Numbered from the stretch's first letter, positions 55,385 to 63,920 are shown. The stretch is DNA of 64,000 nucleotides from Chitinophagaceae bacterium DXS (GCA_030345135.1 CP128386.1:4694548-4758547); one strand, 5' to 3'. The notes: generated by a model not told the origin, from the letters alone. Translations and numbers: made by a program.

Positions 55385-56530
55385 ATGAGAAGGGTCTTGA
55401 CAATGTTTCGAGGTGTAATCTACAGGTTTCGGACTGCTCTCCTGGTTAGTACTGTGCTATGCTCTGACGCGTGTAAGAATATACCGGTGATTTATCCTGA
55501 GCGAAAAGATATTATCGAAGTAGTCTATGCTTCTGGTAAGATCGTTTCGGAAAATGAGTACAGGCTTGCTGCGCTTAGCAACGGTACTATTATTAAGAAA
55601 CTTGTGAAGGATGGGGACACTATACAGAAACAACAACTGCTATACATTGTTAGTAGCGAAGGTGTGCAGGAAAAATACGATGCTGCACTTAAGAATTATA
55701 ATGTGGTAACTGCAAATCTCTCTGACAATTCACCATTACTTAATGATCTGAAGCTGACTTTGCAAAGTGCGGTCATGAAGTGCAGTAACGACTCAGTTAC
55801 TTATTACCGATACAAGGATTTATGGGCTCAGGATATTGGGACTAAAGGAAACCTTGATAATATGTATATTAATTATCAGCTGTCCGTTAACCAGAAAAAG
55901 ATCGCTGAGCAAAAATATTATGCCGCTTTAAATGATCTGCAGGTGTCCTATAGCAATGCCCGCAGTCAGTTGACGGCCGCGGGAAAAAGCCTGAAAGAAT
56001 ATTTCATAAGAAGCGATCGCAATGGGGTTGTGTACCAGACTTTTAAGGAAGCAGGAGAAACTGTTAATGTAAATGAGACAGTGGCTTTAATAGGCGAGCG
56101 GGCGAGTCAGGTAATTCGTCTGGCAGTAGATCAGCAGGATATCGGAAGAATAAAAACAGGTCAACAGGTATTATTACAAACAGATATTACAGCTGATACA
56201 ATATATGAAGCAGTCGTAAAATACATCTACCCGGTGATGAACGATCAGGATCAGACATTTCGGGTAGACGCTGTTTTTACCAGGCAGCCTGCTTCCTTTT
56301 TTATTCATAGCTCGGTTGAGGCAAACATTGTTATACAGAAGAAAAATAAAGTATTGGTTTTGCCTCGGAACGTATTGTCCGGAAATGACAGTATTTGGAT
56401 ACGCGAAAGCAGGGGAGCAAAAAAAATAGCGATTCAAACGGGCATTACCACGCTGGATAACGTTGAGATTATTTCGGGCGTAGACGAGAAAACAGCGGTT
56501 ATGCCATCTTCAAAATTTAATGAGCCATGA
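55385..56530 (+). CDS. Periplasmic adaptor (membrane-fusion) subunit of an ABC exporter
   Basis: A 381-aa HlyD/MacA-type adaptor. It begins with a basic start and hydrophobic signal ending SDAC, possibly a lipoprotein. Then a barrel-sandwich half (SENEYRLAALSNGTIIKKLVKDGDTI), a helical hairpin (about 95-200), the second half (FIRSDRNGVVYQTFKEAGETV) and a C-terminal beta domain. ATG 55385 is chosen because the signal starts there. The stop overlaps the permease start by four bases (ATGA). Confidence 0.85.
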   Translation: MRRVLTMFRGVIYRFRTALLVSTVLCSDACKNIPVIYPERKDIIEVVYASGKIVSENEYRLAALSNGTIIKKLVKDGDTIQKQQLLYIVSSEGVQEKYDAALKNYNVVTANLSDNSPLLNDLKLTLQSAVMKCSNDSVTYYRYKDLWAQDIGTKGNLDNMYINYQLSVNQKKIAEQKYYAALNDLQVSYSNARSQLTAAGKSLKEYFIRSDRNGVVYQTFKEAGETVNVNETVALIGERASQVIRLAVDQQDIGRIKTGQQVLLQTDITADTIYEAVVKYIYPVMNDQDQTFRVDAVFTRQPASFFIHSSVEANIVIQKKNKVLVLPRNVLSGNDSIWIRESRGAKKIAIQTGITTLDNVEIISGVDEKTAVMPSSKFNEP

Positions 56531-57789
56531 TGTTGCCCGTAAATTTTAAGATTGTGAGAGCGCACCTGCTGTCTCGTAAACGCCAGACCATAATTGCTAT
56601 GTTGGGTGTAACATTTGGAATAGGCATGTTTATTTTGATGATGAGCTTTATGAAAGGGATGAATGATTTTTTTGAAAATATCATGCTTTCTGTTACCCCG
56701 GATATCCGTATCTACAATGACTATAAAACTGATTATTCTTTTTCTGTTGCACAACAGTATTTTGGTGAATCACCGCAAAGCTGGATTGTTATTCGACATC
56801 CCCGGCCAAAACAAATTACGCTCAATTTGAAAAATGCGCCCGGTATTATAAGTGATCTCCATAAGTTCAATGAAATACAGGTTGTATCACCACTTGTTTC
56901 TGCGCAACTACTTTTTAATTATGGTCCCGTTCAATTAGGTATTGTTGTTGACGGTGTAGATATCAGAGAAGAAGACCGTTTGTTTGGGCTTTCAGACAAA
57001 ATGAATGGCGGAAGGCCGGAAAATCTTCTTACCACAAACAATGGAATCCTGTTAGGTTATAAACTCGCTAATAAATTAAATGTAAACATCGGAGATATGG
57101 TAACTGCTATAACGCCGTCAGGAGTGCAGTCGAGATTCAGAGTTGTGGGCACTTATAAGTTCGGAATATCCATTATGGATGAATATAAAGCGTACATAAG
57201 TCTTGCAAGTATGCAACAGCTATTAGGAAAAAACCGGGACTATATTACTGACATTCGTTTAAAGCTTAAAGACATGAAAAACGCGGCGGCATTGGCTTCT
57301 TCTTTAGCAAGAAAATACCGGTACAAAGCGGAGGATTGGGAAACGGTGAACGCTTCAGTAAAAGCCGGTAACCTGATAAGAGATACATTCACTTATGTAT
57401 TAAGCTTCACGTTGCTGCTGATAGCCGGATTTGGTATCTATAACATTATGAACATGGTAATCATGGGCAAAATGAAAGATATTGCGATTCTTAAAGCTGA
57501 AGGGTTTGCAAAGAAAGACATTGTGCAGATCTTTTTATCACAATCGTTATGTATTGGTTTAGTGGGTGCAGTTGCCGGGCTGTTACTAGGCTTTCTTTTA
57601 TCCTATGCATTATCACTGGTTTCGTGGCCGGAAGATGAATGGATTGTGATAAAGCATTTTCCGGTTAATTTCAATTCTCTTTATTATGTGGTGGGACTGA
57701 TTTTTGGACTGCTCACTACCGCGCTGGCAGGTTTATTACCCGCACTTAAGGCGTCCAGGGTTGACCCTGTAGCTATTTTACGAGGATAA
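56527..57789 (+). CDS. MacB/FtsX-type ABC transporter permease
   Basis: A 420-aa permease: N-terminal helix (about 20-40), a large periplasmic domain (about 45-285), then three C-terminal helices, with the final PALKASRVDPVAILRG motif of the MacB/LolC family. It translates from an ATGA overlap with the adaptor. The partners suggest an outer-surface exporter, not LolCE. Confidence 0.9.
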   Translation: MMLPVNFKIVRAHLLSRKRQTIIAMLGVTFGIGMFILMMSFMKGMNDFFENIMLSVTPDIRIYNDYKTDYSFSVAQQYFGESPQSWIVIRHPRPKQITLNLKNAPGIISDLHKFNEIQVVSPLVSAQLLFNYGPVQLGIVVDGVDIREEDRLFGLSDKMNGGRPENLLTTNNGILLGYKLANKLNVNIGDMVTAITPSGVQSRFRVVGTYKFGISIMDEYKAYISLASMQQLLGKNRDYITDIRLKLKDMKNAAALASSLARKYRYKAEDWETVNASVKAGNLIRDTFTYVLSFTLLLIAGFGIYNIMNMVIMGKMKDIAILKAEGFAKKDIVQIFLSQSLCIGLVGAVAGLLLGFLLSYALSLVSWPEDEWIVIKHFPVNFNSLYYVVGLIFGLLTTALAGLLPALKASRVDPVAILRG

Positions 57790-57799
57790 AAATAATTAT

Positions 57800-58474
57800 A
57801 TGGCGCAGGCAGTATTGACGGCCGAAAAGCTAAATAAATACTTTTATGATCCGGCAATGATTCATGTGCTGCATGACGTGTCCTTGTCGGTTTGCGAGGG
57901 CGAATTTGTTTGCATTATGGGTAAGTCCGGCTGTGGTAAATCAACCTTGCTATATTTGCTGTCAACATTGGATACGGCGTATGAAGGTGCACTGTATATT
58001 AACGGCATCAGGGTAACGGGGCTCGATGAAAATGATCTGGCGCATTTTCGCAATAAACATATTGGCTTTGTGTTTCAATTTCATTTCCTGCTTCCGGAGT
58101 TCACTGCATTAGAAAACGTAATGTTGCCCGCTTTGAAACTGGGAAAGCTGAACCCGAAAGAAGCGGAAGAATATGCAATAGAAAAGCTCCGGCAAATGGA
58201 TATGCATGAACATGCGCGTAAATTGTCGGGCAAGTTATCGGGCGGTCAGCAGCAGCGTGTTGCTATTGCCCGTGCTTTGATCAATGATCCTAAAATAATT
58301 ATGGCTGATGAGCCTACCGGTAATCTTGATTCAACCAATACCGCGATAATATTTAATATTTTTGATCAATTGGTTAAAGAAGGCAACACGATTATTACTG
58401 TTACACACGATCACGACTTTGCTGCCAAATCAAATCGTATACTTGAAATGGCAGACGGACAAATAAAAAGTTGA
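57800..58474 (+). CDS. ABC transporter ATP-binding protein
   Basis: A 224-aa ATPase of the LolD/MacB class: Walker A GKSGCGKST (about residues 41-49), Q-loop FQFHFLLPE, signature LSGGQQQRVAIARAL, Walker B IIMADEPTGNLDS and H-loop VTHDH. It lies 10 bp after the permease gene and completes a three-gene exporter. Confidence 0.94.
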   Translation: MAQAVLTAEKLNKYFYDPAMIHVLHDVSLSVCEGEFVCIMGKSGCGKSTLLYLLSTLDTAYEGALYINGIRVTGLDENDLAHFRNKHIGFVFQFHFLLPEFTALENVMLPALKLGKLNPKEAEEYAIEKLRQMDMHEHARKLSGKLSGGQQQRVAIARALINDPKIIMADEPTGNLDSTNTAIIFNIFDQLVKEGNTIITVTHDHDFAAKSNRILEMADGQIKS

Positions 58475-58521
58475 CAAAGCTGTTCAATTTTAAATAGAAG
58501 TTTCAAAATAAGGAAGCTGCG

Positions 58522-58986
58522 TTATTTGATATCCCCTTCCAGATTTTTCCATCCACCGCCGTTAAATGTTTTGATTCCTTTGGCTGACAGGATTTTTTTT
58601 GCCACCGCACTGCGGGCGCCACTTGCACAGCATACCACAACTGTTTTGCCTTTTAGCGTTGTAATTTGTTCGGATAACTCACTAAGAGGCATATTGATAC
58701 TGCCTTCGATGTGGCCGAGGTTATATTCATTTGGCTGACGGACGTCCACAATTATCGCATTTTGCTGCAATATTTTTTTGAAATCGATGGCTGGTTTACG
58801 CGTGGAGATATGAAGTAATGAATATAACGGACAAAAACGGAAATATACCGTGAATAGCATTATTATGCCTGTTACAAGAGCAATGGTACCGGCGGTATTG
58901 TTTAGGAACTGTAAATAGTATGTTGCTAATGCTGCTGCTATTGTAAAACGGATGGAACGATCGGTTGAACCTACATTAGTTTTCAT
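58522..58986 (-). CDS. DUF2892-rhodanese fusion protein
   Basis: A 154-aa inner-membrane protein. Residues 1-60 are a DUF2892 segment with two helices (FTIAAALATYYLQFL, GTIALVTGIIMLFTVYF), and residues about 70-150 a rhodanese domain with the catalytic Cys in VVCCASGARS. It would handle sulfane sulphur. It converges on the ABC operon. Followed by an AT-rich gap. Confidence 0.9.
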   Translation of the reverse strand: MKTNVGSTDRSIRFTIAAALATYYLQFLNNTAGTIALVTGIIMLFTVYFRFCPLYSLLHISTRKPAIDFKKILQQNAIIVDVRQPNEYNLGHIEGSINMPLSELSEQITTLKGKTVVVCCASGARSAVAKKILSAKGIKTFNGGGWKNLEGDIK

Positions 58987-59225
58987 ATTATCTGTTTTGA
59001 ATTAAAGTTGGCAAAAAGTATTAACGGGATTGGTAACTTTAGTTACATAAACAGAGGTTTGTTTTTACTATAACCGTGTGATATGAGATGTGCTGATCTT
59101 ACGAAAAACAGATTGATCAAAACTTACTCTGAGGAATGAAGCCATAAAAAATATCATTACTGAAGATTTAGTGTAGATGGATATAATACTTATCGATTTT
59201 TTCGGAGTAGAGTATGTAGGTATAG
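58987..59225. other. Intergenic region, nothing recognised
   Basis: About 240 bp, AT-rich, between the rhodanese gene and the tRNA-like remnant. No gene or hairpin is convincing. Confidence 0.4.
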
Positions 59226-59350
59226 GGTAAAAAACACCATTTCAGGCGGTTACTGATTCCGCTAAAAAAGCGGGGATGTCCACCAACCTAGCCATCAGAT
59301 CTTTATTGCAATAAAAAGCCTTCAATTCCTTCGGAAAGAAGGCATTTTTC
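59226..59350 (-). pseudogene. Remnant of a fourth tRNA-Lys unit
   Basis: The bases at about 59255-59303 match the anticodon-arm and 5' half of the tRNA-like copies (CCGCTAAAAAAGCGG arm, CCACCAACCTAGCC), and 59308-59350 match the downstream terminator, TTGCAATAAAAAGCCTTCAA. Its 3' half is no longer recognisable. Its spacing to the next copy, once the insertion element is removed, is 127 bp. Confidence 0.5.
59343..59350. repeat. Target site duplication, left
   Basis: CATTTTTC directly before the left inverted repeat; the same octamer lies at 60781-60788 after the right one. Confidence 0.85.
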
Positions 59351-59382
59351 GGATCAAGTTAAATTCTTGGGGGATTGGAGGA

Positions 59383-60366
59383 TCAAGCATAAATTTTAGA
59401 TAGTCTGTAAAGAAAGAATTGAATATCCCTTACACCTCTGGATGACGCCCTAAAAGCCTTAATTTTTGCATTGAAAGATTCCGCGGACGCGTTTGTACTT
59501 CTATTATTAAAGAAGTTAAGAATATACGTGTAATGGGCTTGTATTGACCTTGCGACTGTTTTGAATGAATCAATGCCGCAATCTTCAATATCATTATACC
59601 AAAGAGCCAGCTTTTTAAATGCCTGTTCTTTACTGGTACAGTTCTTAAAGATGAAGCCTAATCTGATGGATAGTTTATAGGCTTGATCAATGAGTGGATA
59701 TCTTTCGAAAAGTAAATCTGCCCGTTGTTTTTGGGAAGGCGTCCATTTCGTAGGGTGTTTGAACAGAAGATACCTGCTGCGGGCCAATAATTGTTTGATT
59801 GAATCTCCGTTGGATAAGAGTTCCGGCTCGTAGACCTGCTTATTACGTTTGGCTGCTGCTATCTGTTCATTTTCCTGTTCCAGAGCCTCCCAACGATATT
59901 TGATTCTTATTTCCTGCACTGCATCATAGGCCAGTTTTTGCACATGAAACCGGTCTATGACCCTGGATGCGTGAGGAAAGCATCGCTTAATGACCAGGCT
60001 CATAGCTGCAGCCATGTCCATGGTTACTTCAGTCACACGCTTTCTAATGCGTTCAGGAATTTTATTCAATACTTCAATAAGCTCCTCTGCCTGTGTTCCC
60101 TTGATCATTGCAACAATACAGCCTTTACGTCCCCTGGCTGACTTGTTGGTTACAATGGTGTATAATTCCCCATTAGACAATGCCGTTTCATCAATACTGA
60201 GATGAGCGCCTACATTGTTTTCAAATAACATCCAGTCACAAGCATGATCTTTCTGTTCCCAACTGCTAAAATCACTGATATGTTCTTTGTATTGCTGCTG
60301 AAGCTGTTTGCCATCTACCTGGAAAAACTTCCCTAACAAAAAGCAGCTAATGGGTTGATTGTCCAA
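59383..60366 (-). CDS. IS transposase, catalytic part (ORF B)
   Basis: A 327-aa DDE transposase with acids in LSIDETAL, VTMDMAAA and NASAESFNAKIK, the ISL3-type D-D-E order, and DRFHVQKLA between. It begins at a TTG (60366) inside the end of ORF A, in the +1 frame; the upstream B-frame opens only after a TAA about nine bases earlier. So it is made by coupling/re-initiation or +1 frameshifting. Confidence 0.85.
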   Translation of the reverse strand: MDNQPISCFLLGKFFQVDGKQLQQQYKEHISDFSSWEQKDHACDWMLFENNVGAHLSIDETALSNGELYTIVTNKSARGRKGCIVAMIKGTQAEELIEVLNKIPERIRKRVTEVTMDMAAAMSLVIKRCFPHASRVIDRFHVQKLAYDAVQEIRIKYRWEALEQENEQIAAAKRNKQVYEPELLSNGDSIKQLLARSRYLLFKHPTKWTPSQKQRADLLFERYPLIDQAYKLSIRLGFIFKNCTSKEQAFKKLALWYNDIEDCGIDSFKTVARSIQAHYTYILNFFNNRSTNASAESFNAKIKAFRASSRGVRDIQFFLYRLSKIYA

Positions 60367-60712
60367 GTATGCCTTTTAAAAAAGCCGCAAACTCTTTGGT
60401 TATTCGCGTTCCGGACTGAACCAGTTGCCAATCCCTGCTGACGATTTCTTTAGTATCTTGAATTTCCCAGCGCCGCCGCTTGATACATAATTGAACTTCC
60501 TGACCACGAATGGGAAAATCTTGTATGCTTATTTGAGGATAAAAACCTTTTGAATGAAGTAATTGCCCCTTAAACTCTTCGGGTATTATATTCTTTTCTT
60601 CCAGATATATCTTAAGGCCTTCATGATCTTTTATTGTATTCACCAACTCAAAATATGTCAATATGCCTTCTGGTAATAATAACTCTATCAATTGCCGAAA
60701 CTGTTCTTCCAA
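60347..60712 (-). CDS. IS transposase, N-terminal region (ORF A)
   Basis: A 121-aa protein, basic, ending GILGQSTH, that corresponds to the N-terminal DNA-binding part of ISAon1-type transposases. It overlaps ORF B by 20 bp. The overlap zone contains TTTTTTAAAA, a slippery-looking run, though a -1 slip would give the wrong frame. Confidence 0.8.
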   Translation of the reverse strand: MEEQFRQLIELLLPEGILTYFELVNTIKDHEGLKIYLEEKNIIPEEFKGQLLHSKGFYPQISIQDFPIRGQEVQLCIKRRRWEIQDTKEIVSRDWQLVQSGTRITKEFAAFLKGILGQSTH

Positions 60713-60780
60713 AATCCAAGCTTTTTAAAGACACAAAAAAATGTCTTTTTTCAAAATCCCCCAACTTTTCGGCTTGATCC

Positions 60781-60788
60781 CATTTTTC
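60781..60788. repeat. Target site duplication, right
   Basis: CATTTTTC, matching 59343-59350. Joining the flanks restores a sequence like the tRNA-Lys terminator ending at 61042. Confidence 0.85.
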
Positions 60789-60790
60789 TG

Positions 60791-60865
60791 TGATCCCGCC
60801 GGGACTCAAACCGAGTGCCTTCCCGATAAAAAATCGGGGGGCTCTACCAACTGAGCTACTGGATT
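60791..60865 (-). pseudogene. tRNA-Lys-like copy 1
   Basis: The D-arm (AGCTCAGTTGGTAGAGC) is intact, but the acceptor has mismatches at its ends and the T-loop reads TTTGAGT. The anticodon arm is replaced by CCCGA-TTTTTTA-TCGGG, still with a UUU triplet in a 7-nt loop. Two nt longer than the true tRNA. Confidence 0.6.
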
Positions 60866-60917
60866 TTTATTGCAATAAAAAAGCCTTCAATTCTTTCGAA
60901 AAGAAAGCTTTTTTCAG

Positions 60918-60992
60918 TGATCCCGCCGGGACTCAAACCGAGTGCCCTCCCGATAAAAAATCGGGATGCTCTACCAACTGAGCTACTGGATT
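60918..60992 (-). pseudogene. tRNA-Lys-like copy 2
   Basis: Nearly identical to copy 1; the arm reads TCCCGA-TTTTTTA-TCGGGA (six pairs). It begins exactly 127 bp from copy 1 and 127 bp from the true tRNA. Same acceptor and T-arm damage. Confidence 0.6.
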
Positions 60993-61003
60993 TTTATTGC
61001 AAT

Positions 61004-61041
61004 AAAAAAGCCTTCAATTCTTTCGAAAAGAAGGCTTTTTT
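61004..61041 (-). terminator. Terminator of tRNA-Lys
   Basis: AAAAAAGCCTTC pairs with GAAGGCTTTTTT (12 bp) around a loop that itself folds. Similar hairpins follow copies 1 and 2. Confidence 0.8.
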
Positions 61042-61044
61042 CTG

Positions 61045-61117
61045 TGATCCCGCTGGGACTCGAACCCAGGGCCCATACATTAAAAGTGTATTGCTCTACC
61101 AACTGAGCTACGGAATC
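61045..61117 (-). tRNA. tRNA-Lys(UUU)
   Basis: On the minus strand a full cloverleaf: GATTCCG acceptor, GCTCAGTTGGTAGAGC D-arm, anticodon loop CTTTTAA with TTT, CTGGGTTCGAGTCCCAG T-arm, CGGGATC and discriminator A. CCA is not encoded. Confidence 0.95.
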
Positions 61118-61252
61118 TTATCTTTTTCAGATACCCCGTTTTGTTTTGGGAGTGCAAAAATAGGGGAATTTAAATTAGTGCCAAATTTTTCTTTTATTTT
61201 TTTAAAAATTCTATCAACCTCTTTTTCAATATGCTAATCAGTTTGAAGTAGT

Positions 61253-61260
61253 TACTTTTG
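61253..61260 (+). promoter_or_regulatory. -7 promoter element of the SDR gene
   Basis: TACTTTTG, an exact TAnnTTTG match, 21 nt before the ATG at 61282. Confidence 0.5.
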
Positions 61261-61281
61261 CAAATTAACTAAGCGTTCATC

Positions 61282-62088
61282 ATGTCATATTTAAAAGATA
61301 AAGTTGTAGTCGTTACAGGCGGGTCAGAAGGTATAGGTAAAGCATTGGTTGATGCATTGCTGCAGAAAGGAGCAAAGGTTGCTACATGTGGACGTAATTA
61401 TGATAAGCTGTACCAGCTTCAAACACATTATCCCGGTAAGCCTTTACTTATTTATACTGCGGACGTAAGCAAAGAAATTGATTGTCAGAATTTCATCGAT
61501 CAAACCATTAAGCTATTTGGCACAATTGATATCATGATCAATAATGCAGGGCTTTCCATGCGCGCCATGTTTGCTGAAACAGAAGTAGAAACATTGCGCA
61601 GATTGATGGATGTAAATTTCTGGGGCGCTGTATACTGTACCAAATTTGCACTACCACATATCCTTAAACAAAGAGGACAAATAATAAGTGTTTCATCTAT
61701 TGCCGGCTTCCGTGGATTGCCGGGCCGTTCAGGATACTCTGCGTCAAAATATGCGCTCAACGGATGGATGGAAGCATTGCGTACTGAATTGTTGTACACT
61801 GGTGTAAATGTGATGTGGGTTTGCCCTGGCTTTACCGCATCAAATATCCGTAATGTAGCATTAGATAAAAATGCACAGCCGCAGGGTGAGTCTCCGCTTG
61901 ATGAAAAAAGTCTTATGACTGCTGAAGAATGTGCTTCACATATCCTGCATGCAATTGAAAAACGTAAGAGAACCCTTGTGTTGACCGCTAAAGGAAAGCA
62001 AACTGTTTTTATGAACAAGTTTTTTCCTGCGTTAGCTGACTCGTTGGTATATAAATTCTTTTTTAAAAACGGAGAGCTCGTAAAATAA
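61282..62088 (+). CDS. Short-chain dehydrogenase/reductase
   Basis: A 268-aa Rossmann-fold SDR: NAD(P) motif TGGSEGIGKA (residues about 12-21), NNAG (about 87-90), catalytic Ser in SVSSIAG and YSASK (Tyr and Lys). Cytosolic, substrate unknown; it resembles the SDR family VII-like group with the FFKNGELVK tail. The SAM hydrolase gene follows by 21 bp. Confidence 0.9.
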   Translation: MSYLKDKVVVVTGGSEGIGKALVDALLQKGAKVATCGRNYDKLYQLQTHYPGKPLLIYTADVSKEIDCQNFIDQTIKLFGTIDIMINNAGLSMRAMFAETEVETLRRLMDVNFWGAVYCTKFALPHILKQRGQIISVSSIAGFRGLPGRSGYSASKYALNGWMEALRTELLYTGVNVMWVCPGFTASNIRNVALDKNAQPQGESPLDEKSLMTAEECASHILHAIEKRKRTLVLTAKGKQTVFMNKFFPALADSLVYKFFFKNGELVK

Positions 62089-62109
62089 CTCTTACTGAAG
62101 TACTGCTGA

Positions 62110-62931
62110 ATGTCCATAGTAACATTATCTACAGACATAGGTTCGAATGACTTTGTTACAGGAGCCATCAAGGGGCAAATCCTTTCGATGGCTCCCGCAG
62201 CAAATATTGTTGATATAACCCATAACCTTTCGGCCGATAATTTTTTACAGGCTGCTTATATCTGTTCTAACGCATTCAAATATTATCCTGAGGGAACAAT
62301 ACATCTGATCCTGGCAAACTTGTTTGAGTCAAGGCCCAATTATTTATTGTTGGTTGAATACAACAAGCAGTATATCATTTGTCCTGATAATGGTTTGCTA
62401 ACAATGATCATGCGTAATAAGCCCGCGGAAATATTTGCTATCAGTGTTGAGGCCTCAAATGGTTTGAATATCCTTAGCTGTACACAATTTGCAGCTAAAG
62501 CTATTGCTGAACTGCAACAGTTTTTGCCATCGCAAATCGGACAGCCTGTTGAGCGCATTGTTGAAAAGTATCCGTTACGTTCTACTGCAACGTCCAACAT
62601 TGTTGAAAGTCAGATCATTTTCATTGATAATTTTGAGAACGTAGTCCTGAATATTACAAAGGAAGAGTTTGAAGAATACAGAAAGGGGCGTTCATTTAAA
62701 ATATTCCTCACACGTAACGAAATAATAGAAACCATCAGCGAGAACTATGCATCAGTTCCGCAGGGTACAACACTGGCATGGTTTAATGCGGCAGGCTATC
62801 TTGAGTTGTCCATCAATAAGGGCAATCTCGCCGGTTTGTTTGGTCTGCAGGGATTCTCTGAAAAAATGCAACACGCGCCATCAATGCAAAACAGGCTGCT
62901 TTACCAGGTTGTCCGGATCTTTTTTGAATAG
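62110..62931 (+). CDS. SAM hydroxide adenosyltransferase/hydrolase (DUF62)
   Basis: A 273-aa protein of the DUF62/fluorinase-related family that splits S-adenosylmethionine with hydroxide to adenosine and methionine. N-terminal LSTDIGSNDFVTGAIKG is the family opening (usually TDFGxxDxYVG). The C-terminal domain has FIDNFENVVLNI and LAWFNAAGYLELSINKGNLA. Probably cotranscribed with the SDR gene. Confidence 0.88.
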   Translation: MSIVTLSTDIGSNDFVTGAIKGQILSMAPAANIVDITHNLSADNFLQAAYICSNAFKYYPEGTIHLILANLFESRPNYLLLVEYNKQYIICPDNGLLTMIMRNKPAEIFAISVEASNGLNILSCTQFAAKAIAELQQFLPSQIGQPVERIVEKYPLRSTATSNIVESQIIFIDNFENVVLNITKEEFEEYRKGRSFKIFLTRNEIIETISENYASVPQGTTLAWFNAAGYLELSINKGNLAGLFGLQGFSEKMQHAPSMQNRLLYQVVRIFFE

Positions 62932-63022
62932 CACAGGGCGCTGCATAAGCCCATGTCCGTTATTTTATACAACTGTTAGTTTACTGATTATCAAATTAAT
63001 TGTTAAGAGCGGGTTACCTTTT

Positions 63023-63053
63023 TTTGAAAATGGTATATACTGATGTATATTTG
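63023..63053 (+). promoter_or_regulatory. Full Bacteroidota promoter
   Basis: TTTG (63023-63026), 19-nt spacer, TATATTTG (63046-63053). Both boxes match consensus. It points at the small gene at 63181. Confidence 0.7.
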
Positions 63054-63180
63054 CATCTCCATAACGTTATCGTAAAGTTGCAACCCTGATTGTCTCGCAC
63101 TGAAAAAGAAGTTTACGGTTGATTGTCTGCGATTTAAATTTTTTATCAAAGGCTTCGCGCCATTTTTAAAATTATATTGT

Positions 63181-63327
63181 ATGAGAACAATCATTGCACA
63201 ATTATTTTTTGATAGAGAAGTTGTTGAAGCTGTTAAGCAGACTGAAGTTGACAACGCGAAATTGTACAACTATCTTATGGAAGGAAAAATTACTATGCAG
63301 GAGTACCTGCAATTATGCAAAGCATAA
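63181..63327 (+). CDS. Small 48-aa protein
   Basis: A 48-aa frame, MRTIIAQLFFDREVVEAV onward, ending YLQLCKA. Two amphipathic helices are likely. It has a full promoter 130 nt upstream, a transcript-sized leader and a terminator 55 bp downstream. Not recognised. Confidence 0.6.
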   Translation: MRTIIAQLFFDREVVEAVKQTEVDNAKLYNYLMEGKITMQEYLQLCKA

Positions 63328-63380
63328 ATCTTCGTTTCTTGTTTCTGTGATTAATACTAATGATTTAGAGTTTCTGAAAA

Positions 63381-63402
63381 GCCGGCCTTGCGCCGGTTTT
63401 TT
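63381..63402 (+). terminator. Terminator of the small gene
   Basis: CCGGC pairs with GCCGG around a short loop, followed by six T. Confidence 0.7.
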
Positions 63403-63404
63403 AG

Positions 63405-63600
63405 TTTTCAGCTGTGAGCTTTCGGCTTTTCACAATTATGATATTACCCTGGTAACCTGCCCAATATTTTTTCTTATCACTTTTGTACTGTTGCCTGTTC
63501 AACTGATTATCCCGCACTTTCTTATTCGATTCAATCTCCCAGTTGCTCCGCTGATAGCTGACAGCTGATAGCTGACAGCTGATAGCTCACAGCTCAACAA
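63405..63600. repeat. Heptamer repeats (GATAGCT/GACAGCT)
   Basis: Words GATAGCT, GACAGCT and CACAGCT in tandem at 63545-63597, with related CAGCTGTGAGCT at 63410-63420. Confidence 0.75.
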
Positions 63601-63653
63601 AGTGGAACCAATTGCATACTTGTCCCAACGTGTTTGTTACTGACGGCGCTTGC

Positions 63654-63761
63654 ATGACTTCAACATCAACACAAAACCTCTCTCTTACCTACATGGCGCC
63701 GACAGCACGTGCAGTTGATTATGCTATTAGCCAGATGAAGAAAGGAGAAATACAGTGTTAA
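63654..63761 (+). CDS. Possible 35-aa peptide
   Basis: A frame from ATG 63654 reading MTSTSTQNLSLTYMAPTARA to KKGEIQC. No promoter or ribosome site stands out, and its 3' end enters heptamer repeats. It may be chance. Confidence 0.2.
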   Translation: MTSTSTQNLSLTYMAPTARAVDYAISQMKKGEIQC

Positions 63762-63920
63762 GCCTAAAGCTTTAAGCCCAAAGCTTAAAACTGTTGTTGC
63801 CTCTTGTTGTGTAAAAACTGATAACAAGGTACTATCTGACTATAGACACATTAAGCAATATGCCGAAACGCTATTCATTCGCTTATAGGTTTTAGGCTTT
63901 GAGCTTTAAGCTTTGAGCTT
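63757..63920. repeat. Heptamer repeats (TAAAGCC family)
   Basis: TAAGCCTAAAGCTTTAAGCC words at 63757-63790 and the opposite-strand form at 63885-63920, enclosing 95 bp of unique sequence; the same family lies upstream of pyrE. Confidence 0.75.

Larger units (their letters stand above)
59351..60780. mobile_element. ISAon1-like (ISL3-related) insertion sequence
   Basis: A 1430-bp element bounded by 26-bp imperfect inverted repeats: GGATCAAG...TTGGGGGATT at the left and its complement at the right. The repeats differ only in the centre. It carries two transposase frames on the minus strand and made an 8-bp target duplication, CATTTTTC, as expected for this family. It landed in the terminator of a tRNA-Lys-like unit. 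Confidence 0.88.
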
